DNA from: DATEGZ01 sp035279905
GTDB lineage: Bacteria; Acidobacteriota; Vicinamibacteria; Vicinamibacterales; SCN-69-37
Assembly: GCA_035279905.1 (NCBI GenBank)
Contig: DATEGZ010000194.1
Coordinates: 1 to 64,000, forward strand
DNA: 64,000 nt
Reading direction: 5' to 3'
The notes under the pieces were generated by a model. The model was not told the origin of the DNA. It did no database searches and worked only from the letters and a program-made list of their open reading frames with translations. Shown in pieces: positions 7,951 through 16,509 of the stretch; the stretch's first letter is position 1, and the number at the start of each line of letters is the position of its first letter. Both the position numbers and the translations under genes were made by a program.

Positions 7951-7980
7951 TGTATAGAACGACAATATAGATTGTCTATA
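7951..7980 (-). promoter_or_regulatory. Promoter and inverted repeat of the PadR-permease operon
   Basis: On the plus strand GACAAT (7961-7966) and ATTGTC (7971-7976) form a 6-bp-arm inverted repeat with ATAG between; TATAG (7952-7956) and CTATA (7976-7980) flank it. Read on the minus strand, TAGACA (7978-7973) and TATACA (7956-7951) sit 16 bp apart as possible -35 and -10 boxes. The dyad lies in the spacer, as expected for a PadR autorepressor site. Confidence 0.5.
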
Positions 7981-8016
7981 CTTGATCGCGACGACGGCCT
8001 GTCCCGCCCGGCGGCC

Positions 8017-8364
8017 TTACTTCTCTGCTGCGGCTTGGGTCTTCTTCGTCAGCGACCGGAAGTGGACTTCGGCGTACGCCACGCCGCCTGTTTCATCGAG
8101 ATTGAGCTCGAAGTCGTAGCCCTCTTCGGCGAGACGCCGGCGCACGTGGGTGATCATGCGCATGGCGAGCGGGCTGAGATCGTCCTTGCCTTTGTCGGCT
8201 TCCGCGAGGAGGGTGACCCACGCGTCCTTTTGATCCCGTGACGGTTTCTTGGCCATCTGGAACCCGTTGCGGCACTTCTTTACGAGGTACTCCTTCAACT
8301 CGTCTTCAGGCCGATCCTTCACGCGGTCCCACGATTCCACCCACCCACGCGTCCGTGCGAGCAT
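8017..8364 (-). CDS. Conserved hypothetical protein, about 115 aa
   Basis: No family recognised. The protein is soluble and charged; an N-terminal part (MLARTRGWVESWDRVKDRP, EYLVKKCRNGFQMAKKPSRDQ) is followed by helices (LLAEADKGKDDLSPLAMRMITHVRRRLAEEG) and two strands near the C-terminus (DFELNLDETGG, AYAEVHFRSL). I prefer ATG 8364 over an earlier in-frame start at 8427 because the earlier one would overlap the exonuclease gene by 55 bases; a TAATAT hexamer lies about five bases upstream of ATG 8364. Codon use is as in the neighbours, which supports a real gene. Confidence 0.55.
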   Translation of the reverse strand: MLARTRGWVESWDRVKDRPEDELKEYLVKKCRNGFQMAKKPSRDQKDAWVTLLAEADKGKDDLSPLAMRMITHVRRRLAEEGYDFELNLDETGGVAYAEVHFRSLTKKTQAAAEK

Positions 8365-8372
8365 GCACCATA

Positions 8373-9221
8373 TTATGTATCGAGTCGCGCCGCCATCGAC
8401 GCGAATGCTGGCGTCGGTCCCATCCATTTCAACTCGTCCACGCGGTCGAACACTGGTACGTCGGTGCGCAATGTCGCGAGCGTTCGAAATAACAGCGCGC
8501 GCTCCCGTTCGCGGGTGAGCGTCTCGGCCAGCCGCGCCGGGCTCGTGGCATTCACGTGCCAGTCGCGAAAATCCGGCGGAATGGCTTCGAGGTGGCCGAA
8601 ACGCGCGAGGATCGCGGCGGCGGACTTCGCCCCCCAGCCCGGCAACCCCGGGTAGCCGTCTGACGCGTCGCCGACGAGCGCGAGATAATCCGGAATCGAC
8701 GCGGGCGTCACGCCGAACTTCTTCACTACGCCCGCTTCATCGCGCCACTCGCGCGTGCGCCGATTGAGCTGCACGACGCGCGTGCCCCGAACGCACTGCG
8801 CGAGATCTTTGTCCGGCGTGCAGATCACCACGCGATCGACGCGCGTGTCCTCTGCGGCCTTCGCCGCTGCCGCCGCCAGCGCATCGTCCGCCTCGAACTC
8901 GACCATCGGCCAGACGACGACGCCGAGTGCGGTGAGCGCTTCTTCGAGGAGCGGAAATTGCGAAAGCAGATTGGCGTCCACGCCGGCGCTCGTCTTGTAG
9001 CCGCGCCACAGCCGGTTGCGGAACGACTCGATGACATGGTCGGTCGCGACGCCCACGTGCGTCACGCCGCTGCGGGTCATGCCGAGAATCGAGTGGATCA
9101 CGCCGCGCACGGCCGCGACTTCCTGGCCCCGCGCGTCCCGCTTCGACGGCAGCGCGTAGAAATGGCGGAACAGCTCGTACGTGCCGTCGACGAGGTAGAC
9201 CTCCAGCGGCGTTCGTTTCAC
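8373..9221 (-). CDS. Stand-alone 5'-3' exonuclease (Pol I N-terminal / flap endonuclease type)
   Basis: A 282-residue protein with the FEN-like fold of the Pol I 5' nuclease but without polymerase domains. The metal-binding acidic residues are visible: VDGTYELFRHF near residue 10, FEADDALAAAA near 107-112, ICTPDKDLAQ near 130-136, and LVGDASDGYPGLPGWGAKSA, which carries the last acidic pair and the helix-hairpin-helix. The expected role is removal of 5' flaps or RNA primers during replication or repair. The gene is followed by a small unknown gene on the same strand and is unlinked to polA in this window. Confidence 0.85.
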   Translation of the reverse strand: MKRTPLEVYLVDGTYELFRHFYALPSKRDARGQEVAAVRGVIHSILGMTRSGVTHVGVATDHVIESFRNRLWRGYKTSAGVDANLLSQFPLLEEALTALGVVVWPMVEFEADDALAAAAAKAAEDTRVDRVVICTPDKDLAQCVRGTRVVQLNRRTREWRDEAGVVKKFGVTPASIPDYLALVGDASDGYPGLPGWGAKSAAAILARFGHLEAIPPDFRDWHVNATSPARLAETLTRERERALLFRTLATLRTDVPVFDRVDELKWMGPTPAFASMAARLDT

Positions 9222-9300
9222 AGGTGCATGCTATCGGACACCGCGTCCGTTCCCGAATCCGCGACGGCGGAATGCCAGAGGCGAGAACGACGAACGGCCC

Positions 9301-9357
9301 GCCCTGAGCGAAATCGAAGGGCCCTGAGCGAAGTAGAAATCCAGCGAAGTCGACGGG
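9301..9357. repeat. Short direct repeats (CCCTGAGCGAA-type)
   Basis: GCCCTGAGCGAAATCGAAGG (9301-9320) is followed immediately by a second, partly diverged copy (9321-9340) and a third remnant (CCAGCGAAGTCGACGGG, 9341-9357). The block lies in the 170-bp gap between two divergent genes. The sequence resembles dispersed intergenic repeats of unknown function. The rest of the gap shows no clear promoter. Confidence 0.45.
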
Positions 9358-9391
9358 TGGCACAAGCCCTGCACCCCTTCACGTCTTACGT

Positions 9392-11839
9392 ATGACCACT
9401 CTCAAAGCCGGCGTACGTTCGCTAGTGAACACTCCGGGCTTCTCGCTCGTGGCCATCCTGACGCTCGCTGTCGGCATCGCCTCGAACGCGGCCTTGTTTT
9501 CCGTCTATGACCGGCTGGTGCTCAATCCGGTCACGCTGCCCGATCCGTCGTCGCTCGCCGCCATCTGGACGAACAACGTGCAGGCGAACTTCAACGCGCC
9601 CGCGCTGTCGTGGCCGCGCTACGCAGAGCTCGAACGCACCACGAAGTCGTTCTCGACGATGGCGGTCAGCGCGTTCGACAACTTCACGCTGACCGGCGTC
9701 GGCGAACAGCCGCTGCAGCTCAATGCTCAGCGCGTGAGCCACGGCTTCTTCAAGACGCTCGGCGTGCCGCCGGCGCGAGGCCGCGACTTCACCGCGGCGG
9801 ACGACGTGCCGAACGGCCCCGCGGTGTGCATCATCAGCCACGAGCTGTGGACGTCGCAGTTCGGGCAGCGGCCGTCGCTCGTGGGGGAGATGATTCAGCT
9901 CAACGGGCAGTCGTGGCAGGTGATCGGGATCATGCCGCCGCAACTGACGCCGCCGTTCCGGCAGGTACAGGTGTTCGCGCCGCGTGTGTTCGAGATCGGC
10001 GGGCTGCGGCCCGATCAGATCGACGCCGGCGCGGGCTACGCGCAGGCGATCGGCCGGCTCGCGCCCGGCGTGTCGCTGGCGCAGGCCACGAGCGAGCTGG
10101 CCGCGCTGAGCAAGGCGTACGGCGCGCAGTTCGGCGCCAAGCTCGACGCCAACAACATCAGCTACCCGCGCGACTACGTGGACTCGATCGCGGGCAACCT
10201 CAAGCCGACGTTCTACACATTGCTCGGCGCGGTCGGCTTCGTACTGCTGATCGCGTGCGCGAACGTCTCGAGCCTGTTCGTCGGCCGTCTCGCGGGCCGG
10301 CACAAGGAGATCGCGGTCCGGCAATCGCTCGGCGCCACGCGCGCGAACATCGTCACGCAGTTCCTGACGGAGAGCGTGATCTTCTCGGTGATTGCGGCCG
10401 CGATTGGCGTCCTGCTCGCCAAGCAGGCGCTCAAAGGCATCGCCGTGGCGGCCGCGCAGCAGCTGCCGCCGAACACGGTGTTCACGATGAACTGGCGCGC
10501 GTGGGCATTCATCGCGGGCGCGGCGTTTGCGAGCGCGGTGCTCGTCGGGCTGATCCCGGCGCTGCATGCCTCCAAGACCGACCTGGTGACGACGCTGAAG
10601 GACGCGATGCGCGGATCGTCGGGCGCGAAAGGCGGCCGCCTGCGCGCGTTCCTGATCGTCGGCGAAGTCGCGCTGTCGGTGGTGCTGCTGGTCGGGTCGA
10701 GCCTCCTGCTCATCACGTTTCTCTCGCTGCAGCGAACGCCGCCGGGATTCGATCCCACGGGCGCGGCGACCGCGTTCGTCGGGGTACCGGCCGGCAAGTT
10801 CGCGACGCCGCCCGAACAGGCCGCGTTCTTCACGGCCGTCGTTGACGAACTGCGGCGAAACCCGCAGATCACGCACGCGTCGGCGAGCCTGGCGCTGCCG
10901 GTCGCGGGGTTTGGCGTGCGCTCGCCATACAGCGTCGCCGGACGCCAGATTCTGCCGCTGGCGCAACGGCCGCTGGCCGGGTTGAACATCGTGAGCGAGG
11001 ATTACTTCGCCACGCTCGGCATCCCGATCGTCCTCGGCCGCGGGTTCACCGCGCAGGATCGCGACGGCGCGCCGCTCGTGTGCGTGATCAATCAGCAACT
11101 CGCAACCCGGCTGTTCCCAGGTGAGTCGCCGATCGGCCACGTGCTCATGCGCGGGCGCGACGCGGAGATCAGCCACGAGATCGTCGGCGTGATTGGCGAC
11201 TTGAAGAGCAACGGCCTGAACTCGCCGGTGCCCGACGAGGTCTACTTCGCCATGCGACAGGTGGGGAAACCCGCGATGAATGTGAGCGCGCGCACGACCG
11301 GCGATCCTGCCGGATTGCAGACGCTCATCGCCGCCGCCGTGACGCGCGTGAATCCGGATCAGCCGATTTCGTTCTTCCAGTCGCTCGACGTGCTCGTCGC
11401 GCAGAGCCTCGGCGTGCAGAAGCTCGTGGCGGCGCTGACCGCCATCTTCGCGGCGATCGCGCTCGTCCTCGCCGCGATTGGGCTCTACTCGGTCGTCTCG
11501 TACGCGGCGGCGCAACGGACGGGCGAGATCGGCATCCGCATGGCGCTCGGCGCGCGCCCGGCCCAGGTGCTGCAGCTCGTGATGAGCGGCGGCCTGAAGC
11601 TCGTCGCGATTGGCGTGATCATCGGGCTGGCCGGCGCGGCGGGCACCGCGCGGCTGATTCAAACGCTGCTCGTGAACGTCCGCCCGCTCGATCCGCTCGT
11701 GTACGGATCGGTCGCGCTGTTCTTCGGCGTCATCGCGGCGTGCGCTTGCTTCGTGCCGTCGTTCCGCGCGTCTCGGATCGATCCGCTGACGGCCCTGGGC
11801 GATCGACGAGTGACCGCAGCCGGTCGACGGCCGATGTGA
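9392..11839 (+). CDS. ADOP family ABC permease, short form without prefix domain
   Basis: An 815-residue permease that begins directly at the first membrane segment region (GVRSLVNTPGFSLVAILTLAVGIASNAALFSVYDRL), then a MacB-type periplasmic domain, an FtsX unit (LLGAVGFVLLIACANVSSLFVGRLAGRHKEIAVRQSLGATR), a second periplasmic domain and a final FtsX unit (RTGEIGIRMALGARPAQVL), i.e. the duplicated ADOP layout. Unlike the three permeases of this window that sit next to PadR genes, it has no cytosolic prefix and no PadR neighbour. No ribosome-binding site is seen before ATG 9392. Its 3' end overlaps the convergent polymerase gene by 110 bp. Confidence 0.9.
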   Translation: MTTLKAGVRSLVNTPGFSLVAILTLAVGIASNAALFSVYDRLVLNPVTLPDPSSLAAIWTNNVQANFNAPALSWPRYAELERTTKSFSTMAVSAFDNFTLTGVGEQPLQLNAQRVSHGFFKTLGVPPARGRDFTAADDVPNGPAVCIISHELWTSQFGQRPSLVGEMIQLNGQSWQVIGIMPPQLTPPFRQVQVFAPRVFEIGGLRPDQIDAGAGYAQAIGRLAPGVSLAQATSELAALSKAYGAQFGAKLDANNISYPRDYVDSIAGNLKPTFYTLLGAVGFVLLIACANVSSLFVGRLAGRHKEIAVRQSLGATRANIVTQFLTESVIFSVIAAAIGVLLAKQALKGIAVAAAQQLPPNTVFTMNWRAWAFIAGAAFASAVLVGLIPALHASKTDLVTTLKDAMRGSSGAKGGRLRAFLIVGEVALSVVLLVGSSLLLITFLSLQRTPPGFDPTGAATAFVGVPAGKFATPPEQAAFFTAVVDELRRNPQITHASASLALPVAGFGVRSPYSVAGRQILPLAQRPLAGLNIVSEDYFATLGIPIVLGRGFTAQDRDGAPLVCVINQQLATRLFPGESPIGHVLMRGRDAEISHEIVGVIGDLKSNGLNSPVPDEVYFAMRQVGKPAMNVSARTTGDPAGLQTLIAAAVTRVNPDQPISFFQSLDVLVAQSLGVQKLVAALTAIFAAIALVLAAIGLYSVVSYAAAQRTGEIGIRMALGARPAQVLQLVMSGGLKLVAIGVIIGLAGAAGTARLIQTLLVNVRPLDPLVYGSVALFFGVIAACACFVPSFRASRIDPLTALGDRRVTAAGRRPM

Positions 11840-12671
11840 TCGATCGCTTGCGCTTGTTGAGGTCCGCCCAGAGATCGCCGACCTCCTTCATCCGCCGTGC
11901 CATCGTCCGGAGCGTGAACGTCTGCGGGCCGACTTTGCCGCGCTCGATCTCCTCCCAGGTGCAGGGCGCGGACACGGGCGCGCCGGGCCTGGCGCGAACG
12001 GCGTACACGGCGGCGAACGTTGCCCCGGGATGGTTGCGGCCGACATCCATGTAGATGCGTCCGTCGCGGTCGGCCTTGCTGAACTCCTGCGTGAGGTGTG
12101 TCGGATCGCGCGCGATCATCACGGACGCCACGCCCTGCGCCAGCCGCGCGACATCGTCGTACCCGCTCCCGTCGCCCACCGGCACGACAACGTGAAAGCC
12201 CTTCGAACCGGAGGTCTTGACCCACGACGCGAGCTTCAACTCGGCGAGCACGTCGCGCAGCGCGAGCACGACGGATCGCAGCACGCCCGGATCGTCGCTC
12301 GACGGATCGAGATCGAAGACGCAAAGGTCGGGCTTCATCAGCGCCGGCTCGCGCGAGATCCACACGTGCGGCGTAATGCAGTTCTGATTGACCATCCACA
12401 GCAGCGATCGCGTGTCGGTCACGAGCGGATAGTGCACGACGCCGCCCTTCTTCGGCACCGTCACGCGTTCGAGCCACTCAGGAAAGCCCTTCGACACATC
12501 CTTCTGAATGAATCCCTTACGGCCAAGGCCGTTCGGGAATCGCTCCATCGTCACGGGCCGACGCCGGATGTGCGGCACCATCACCGACGCGATCGCCTCG
12601 TAGTACGCGGCCAGCTCGCCTTTCGTGATGCCCGCGTCCGGGAACAGGACCTTGTCCGGGTGCGTGATCAC
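11730..12671 (-). CDS. ligD: LigD-type primase/polymerase domain protein (NHEJ polymerase)
   Basis: A 313-residue protein equal to the polymerase (PolDom, AEP-primase) part of LigD. It opens with THPDKVLFPDAGITKGELAAYYEAIA, continues with RRPVTMERFPNG and the metal-binding CVFDLDPS motif, then KTSGSKGFHVVVPV, and ends after GPQTFTLRTMARRM. In bacterial non-homologous end joining this domain fills gaps with rNTPs at Ku-bound ends. It starts at GTG 12671 in a four-base overlap with the ligase stop codon, so both parts are translated as a coupled pair, not as one fused chain. The last 36 or so codons overlap the convergent permease gene. No ku gene is in the window. Confidence 0.85.
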   Translation of the reverse strand: MITHPDKVLFPDAGITKGELAAYYEAIASVMVPHIRRRPVTMERFPNGLGRKGFIQKDVSKGFPEWLERVTVPKKGGVVHYPLVTDTRSLLWMVNQNCITPHVWISREPALMKPDLCVFDLDPSSDDPGVLRSVVLALRDVLAELKLASWVKTSGSKGFHVVVPVGDGSGYDDVARLAQGVASVMIARDPTHLTQEFSKADRDGRIYMDVGRNHPGATFAAVYAVRARPGAPVSAPCTWEEIERGKVGPQTFTLRTMARRMKEVGDLWADLNKRKRSITSAVDRLRSLVDRPGPSADRSETRGTTARSKRTPR

Positions 12672-13570
12672 GCGCGCTCCCTCACGACGTCCCGCGCCGC
12701 CTTGTCGATCCGAATCCCGAGCAGCCGCGGATGCCGCAGCTTGCCGTGGCCGGTCCACTCGATGAACGCGACCTGCACGACGATCTGAGGACGCACCCAG
12801 TGCACGCCCTTCTTCGGCAGGCCAGTCCCTTTGGTGAACGCAGGCGTCTGGAGTTCCGCCGCGTCCAGCTTCGCGCGCAAATCCTTCAGCATCTTCGTGT
12901 CGAGTCCCGTGCCGACCTTGCCGGCAAACACGAAGTCCTGCTTCTCGAAGTAGCCCACGAGCAGCGCGCCCAGACCGACGCGCGCGCCGCGCGGATCGGT
13001 GAACCCGCCGATCACGAGCTCCTGCGACGCCTCGCACTTCATCTTCAGCCAGTGCGGCGATCGCCGGTGCTCGTAGATCGAATCGCGGCGCTTCGCGATC
13101 ACGCCTTCCCAGCCGTCGGCGCACGCCCGCTCCCACGGCTTGTCGTCGTCGAGCGGCCGGACGCGTGCCACGGGCAACCTGAAGGTGATCGACGCCAGCA
13201 GCTTTCGCCGCTCCTCGAGCGTGAGGCCGGTCACGTCGCGGCCGTCGATCCAGAGCACGTCGAACACGTGGTAGTCCGCTTTGCCTTGACGGCCCCAGGC
13301 GCCGGTGGCTTCGCCGTCGAGAATGACATCGCGGACCGCGAGATCGCCAATCGCGCGCGCCACCGCGGGATACGAGCCGTCGAGCGGGAGCTGGTTGCGC
13401 GACAGCAACCGCACCTCCGATCCGCGTTTGAACGCGAGCATGCGGATGCCGTCGAGCTTGCGCTCGAACGTCCACTCGGGCCCGGTGAATCGCTTGTCGG
13501 TGAGGGTCGCCGCCATGGGCTCGACCCAGTCGGGGAACGACGCGCGCGGCGTTACTTTGCGGCGAGCCAC
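12668..13570 (-). CDS. ATP-dependent DNA ligase (LigD ligase domain)
   Basis: A 300-residue ligase. The adenylation motif is WTFERKLDGIR (motif I, with the nucleophilic Lys), followed by VILDGEATG, YHVFDVLWIDG (motif III), EGVIAKRRDS (motif IV) and WLKMKCEASQELVIGGFT (motif V), and a C-terminal OB-fold (GLGALLVGYFEKQDFVFAGKVGTG). It matches the ligase unit of LigD without the polymerase or phosphoesterase units. I chose GTG 13570, which overlaps the preceding esterase stop by 19 bases; an internal ATG near 13516 would remove conserved residues before motif I. It is coupled to the polymerase gene, so the pair should act together in end joining. Confidence 0.85.
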   Translation of the reverse strand: MARRKVTPRASFPDWVEPMAATLTDKRFTGPEWTFERKLDGIRMLAFKRGSEVRLLSRNQLPLDGSYPAVARAIGDLAVRDVILDGEATGAWGRQGKADYHVFDVLWIDGRDVTGLTLEERRKLLASITFRLPVARVRPLDDDKPWERACADGWEGVIAKRRDSIYEHRRSPHWLKMKCEASQELVIGGFTDPRGARVGLGALLVGYFEKQDFVFAGKVGTGLDTKMLKDLRAKLDAAELQTPAFTKGTGLPKKGVHWVRPQIVVQVAFIEWTGHGKLRHPRLLGIRIDKAARDVVRERA

Positions 13571-14313
13571 GCCATGCCCTCGCTCGCGATCGCCGGCGGC
13601 ATCTCGTGGCCGCCGTCGAACTCGCGGAAGGTCACGTCGTACCCGCGCCGGCGCAGCTCGGGCACCAGCCGCCGGCTGCACTGATCGATCGGCAGGATGT
13701 CGTCGGATGTGCCGTGCGAGAAGAAGAAGCGCGGCTTGCCGTGCGTCTCGCCCTCGACGATGAAGCCCGGCGAGAAGGCAATGACGCGCCGGAAGAGATC
13801 GCCGTTGATGAGGCCGAGCGACAGCGCGTACGTCGCGCCGTCGGAGAATCCGCCGACGGCCAGGCGCGCGGGATCGACGGCGACGATCTGAAACACGCGC
13901 TCCAGCACGCGATTGATGAACGCAACATCCGGCCCGAAGCCGCCGCGAATCGCGTCCCAGGTGGGGCCGCGCGACTCCGGCACGAGCACCGCGACGCCCG
14001 CATCGTCTCCCGCCTTGCCGAAGCGCTGGAGCAATCGCGGGGCGGTTCCGCCCGCGCCGTGCAAAAACACCATCAGCGGCAGCGGTCCCGGCGCCGGTTT
14101 CGACGGCATCTGCAGGATCACGCCTCGACTCGAACTGCCGTCCACGTCGAGGCGCTGCTCGCCCGACGCCGAGGTCGTCGTGCTGCCGCTCGGCCGTGCG
14201 GTGAGCCGGCCCGCGTTGCCCTGCGCGGCCTCGCCGTCGAGGCGGCACGCGTCTGCCAGAAACATCGAGGCGACGAGGCTCCCGCTGAGTGCGCCGAAGC
14301 GCCGGCGGGTCAT
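13552..14313 (-). CDS. Alpha/beta hydrolase (phospholipase/carboxylesterase type), Tat lipoprotein
   Basis: A 253-residue secreted esterase. The start at ATG 14313 gives a twin-arginine signal (MTRRRFGALSGSLV) and a lipobox-like LADAC, indicating Tat export and lipid anchoring; a TTG 54 bases upstream is possible but gives an overlong leader. The hydrolase core shows MVFLHGAGG (oxyanion region), GFSDGATYALSL (nucleophilic Ser), HGTSDDILPID (acid) and GGHEMP (His). Family members cleave small esters or act like polyhydroxyalkanoate depolymerases. Its stop overlaps the start of the ligase gene; a functional link to DNA repair is unlikely, so the overlap probably reflects compaction. Confidence 0.75.
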   Translation of the reverse strand: MTRRRFGALSGSLVASMFLADACRLDGEAAQGNAGRLTARPSGSTTTSASGEQRLDVDGSSSRGVILQMPSKPAPGPLPLMVFLHGAGGTAPRLLQRFGKAGDDAGVAVLVPESRGPTWDAIRGGFGPDVAFINRVLERVFQIVAVDPARLAVGGFSDGATYALSLGLINGDLFRRVIAFSPGFIVEGETHGKPRFFFSHGTSDDILPIDQCSRRLVPELRRRGYDVTFREFDGGHEMPPAIASEGMAWLAAK

Positions 14314-14395
14314 CTCACGTCGATCGTCGATCGGCTTCGTCGTCACGCGTCGCGCTCCTGTGGCCAAACCTGCGTGCTATATTCCGCCGAGCTTC

Positions 14396-15133
14396 ATGGG
14401 GCTGGGCGCTCTGTTCTATCCGTGGGGCATTGTCCTCCAGGTGATCGCCGTCCTGCATTTCATCCGGCGGCGCCCCGACACCTTCTGGCTCTGGATCATC
14501 ATCATCGGCGGTGGTCTCGGCGCGGCCGTCTACATGGTCGCGGAGATGCTGCCGGACGTGAACCTGCTGCGCGGCGTCGTCAACTCGATGGGACGCCGCA
14601 AGCGCATTCGCGATCTCGAGGCCGTCGTGCTCGAGAACACCGCGGTCGGCAATCTCGAGGAGCTCGCCGACCTTTATCTCGAGGAGCGCCAGTTCGCGCG
14701 CGCGAAGGCGCTCTACGACAAGGTCATCGCGTCGCGATCCGATTCGCTCGACGCGTTCTACCGGCGCGGCCTCGCCGAGCTCGAGCTGGGCGAGGCGCCT
14801 GCCGCGCTCGCTGATCTCGATCTCGTGATCTCGCAAGACCCGAAGTACGACTTCAACCGCGCGATCGGCCTCCTCGCGCACGCGTGCGCGCTCACCAACC
14901 ACGCAGAGCGCGCCGGCACGCTCTTTCAGAAAGCCGTCGAGGTGTCGACGCTCTCCGAAACCTACTACAACTACGCCACGTTTCTCGCTGACCAGAAACG
15001 GACAGCCGAAGCGCGCGAGTGGGCGCAGCGCATCCTCGCGAAGAAGCCGACGATGCCCAGCTATCTCCGGCGGCTGGAGCGGCCGTGGTTCAGGAAAGCG
15101 GCGGCGCTGATCAAGAAACTGCCGGCCGACTAA
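14396..15133 (+). CDS. Membrane-anchored tetratricopeptide repeat protein
   Basis: A 245-residue protein. Two N-terminal transmembrane helices (about 5-22 GALFYPWGIVLQVIAVLHF and 28-50 FWLWIIIIGGGLGAAVYMV) resemble the short two-helix leader found before phospholipase-D-like enzymes. The rest (70-245) is built of TPR-type helical pairs (EELADLYLEERQFARAKALYDKVI, LDAFYRRGLAELELGEAPAALADLD, TYYNYATFLADQKRTAEAREWAQRILAKKP). A scaffolding role at the inner membrane is inferred; no catalytic motif is present. A TATATT hexamer lies 12 bases before ATG 14396 and there is no ribosome-binding site. Confidence 0.7.
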   Translation: MGLGALFYPWGIVLQVIAVLHFIRRRPDTFWLWIIIIGGGLGAAVYMVAEMLPDVNLLRGVVNSMGRRKRIRDLEAVVLENTAVGNLEELADLYLEERQFARAKALYDKVIASRSDSLDAFYRRGLAELELGEAPAALADLDLVISQDPKYDFNRAIGLLAHACALTNHAERAGTLFQKAVEVSTLSETYYNYATFLADQKRTAEAREWAQRILAKKPTMPSYLRRLERPWFRKAAALIKKLPAD

Positions 15134-15157
15134 GCAACAGGGCCGCAGGCCTTGGCG

Positions 15158-16048
15158 CTATTCCAGTCCCGCGAGATCGAAGAGCACCGTCCCCATCGCC
15201 GAGTAGTCGAGGTCCGCGCCGCCCGAGGCGACGAGCGCGTTGATGAGCTGCGAGACGAGGGCCGTGGCGGGCACGGCGACGCCGAGCGACGCCGCGGTTT
15301 CGTTCGCGATGCGAAGATCTTTCTGGTAGAGCTTCGTGCGGAAGCCCGGCACGTAGTTCTTCTTGAGCATGCGCTCGCCGTGAACTTCGAGCACTCGGCT
15401 CGACGCGAACCCGCCGAGGAGCGCCTGTCGGACGAGCGCGGGATCGACACCGGCCTTGCGCGCGAGCGCCATCGCTTCGCTCACGCCGGCGAGCGCGCCG
15501 CCGATCGCCATCTGGTTGCAGACCTTGCAGATCTGTCCCGAGCCCGGCTCGCTGCCGACGTGCACGATGCGATCGGGGTGGCCCATGCAGGCGAGCACGG
15601 GTCGAGCTTTCTCGAACGCCGCGGCGTCGCCGCCGACCATGATCGAGAGCTGTGCGTTGATCGCACCGATCTCGCCGCCGCTGACCGGCGCGTCGAGCAT
15701 CGCGCCGCCGGCCTCCGCGACTTTCGCGGCGAGCCGCCGCGTCGCGACCGGCGAGATGCTGCTCATGTCGATGACGATCGCGCCGCGCGCGAGGCCCGCG
15801 ATCACGCCGTCCGGCCCCTCGAGCACGCGCTCGACGTCCGGCGTGTCCGGCAACATCGTGATCACGATGGACGAGCCGCGCGCGACGTCCGCGGGCGACG
15901 TGCCCGCGCGCGCGCCAAGCGCGACCAGCTCGTCCACGGGCGGACGGCTCCGGCTCGACACGACGAGTGAATAGCCTTTGGCCTGCACGTGCTTGGCCAT
16001 CGGCTTGCCCATGACGCCCAGGCCGATGAATCCGACGGTGTCCGGCAT
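15158..16048 (-). CDS. NAD(P)-dependent beta-hydroxyacid dehydrogenase (GarR/3-hydroxyisobutyrate dehydrogenase family)
   Basis: A 296-residue oxidoreductase. The Rossmann start is VGFIGLGVMGKPMAKHV; the family substrate motif DAPVSGGEIGA is at about 122-132 and the catalytic Lys lies in GQICKVCNQMA (about 172). These residues place it with tartronate semialdehyde reductase, 3-hydroxyisobutyrate dehydrogenase and related enzymes; the substrate cannot be settled from sequence. Length is normal. It is convergent with the TPR gene (24-bp gap) and lies downstream of a small membrane protein gene on the same strand. Confidence 0.85.
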   Translation of the reverse strand: MPDTVGFIGLGVMGKPMAKHVQAKGYSLVVSSRSRPPVDELVALGARAGTSPADVARGSSIVITMLPDTPDVERVLEGPDGVIAGLARGAIVIDMSSISPVATRRLAAKVAEAGGAMLDAPVSGGEIGAINAQLSIMVGGDAAAFEKARPVLACMGHPDRIVHVGSEPGSGQICKVCNQMAIGGALAGVSEAMALARKAGVDPALVRQALLGGFASSRVLEVHGERMLKKNYVPGFRTKLYQKDLRIANETAASLGVAVPATALVSQLINALVASGGADLDYSAMGTVLFDLAGLE

Positions 16049-16074
16049 GGGGCGAGTCTATCGCAGAGGCAGGA

Positions 16075-16467
16075 TCATCGCCTTCGGAGGACCTTCCCGG
16101 CGATCATCGCGAAAAAGCCGAGGACCACGCCCGACACGACGCCAATGACGGGACCGATGATCGCCATCATCACGCGCGGGGCAAATGGCATCGACGACAT
16201 GGCCTGCGCTTCCGCCTGGTGGTTCGCGACGTACGTGTCGAAGAAGAACACGTGCGCGCCCGTCACCCAGACGGAGTTGACGATCCCAACCATGAGACCG
16301 TGGAGGAAATTGCGGCCTCCGGTTGCTTGCCGCGCGATGACAACCGCACAGATGATGAAGATGACGAGCCAGAAGATTGGCTCGAGACTGGAGGGAATGA
16401 CGAATACCGTGGCGATGGCCATCGCCAGGCCAAATAACGACAGCTTGAGAACGAGCGGCCAGTTCAT
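16075..16467 (-). CDS. Small integral membrane protein, unknown function
   Basis: A 130-residue protein with four predicted membrane helices: about 5-24 (VLKLSLFGLAMAIATVFVI), 30-47 (IFWLVIFIICAVVIARQ), 58-76 (HGLMVGIVNSVWVTGAHVFFF) and 100-124 (MMAIIGPVIGVVSGVVLGFFAMIAG). No family is recognised. The short loop FDTYVANHQAEAQAMSSMPFAP is the only sizeable soluble part. GGAGGCGCG precedes the ATG. Confidence 0.6.
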   Translation of the reverse strand: MNWPLVLKLSLFGLAMAIATVFVIPSSLEPIFWLVIFIICAVVIARQATGGRNFLHGLMVGIVNSVWVTGAHVFFFDTYVANHQAEAQAMSSMPFAPRVMMAIIGPVIGVVSGVVLGFFAMIAGKVLRRR

Positions 16468-16509
16468 CGCGCCTCCGTTCTGAACAGCGGACGCGATTCT
16501 AGCACCCGA

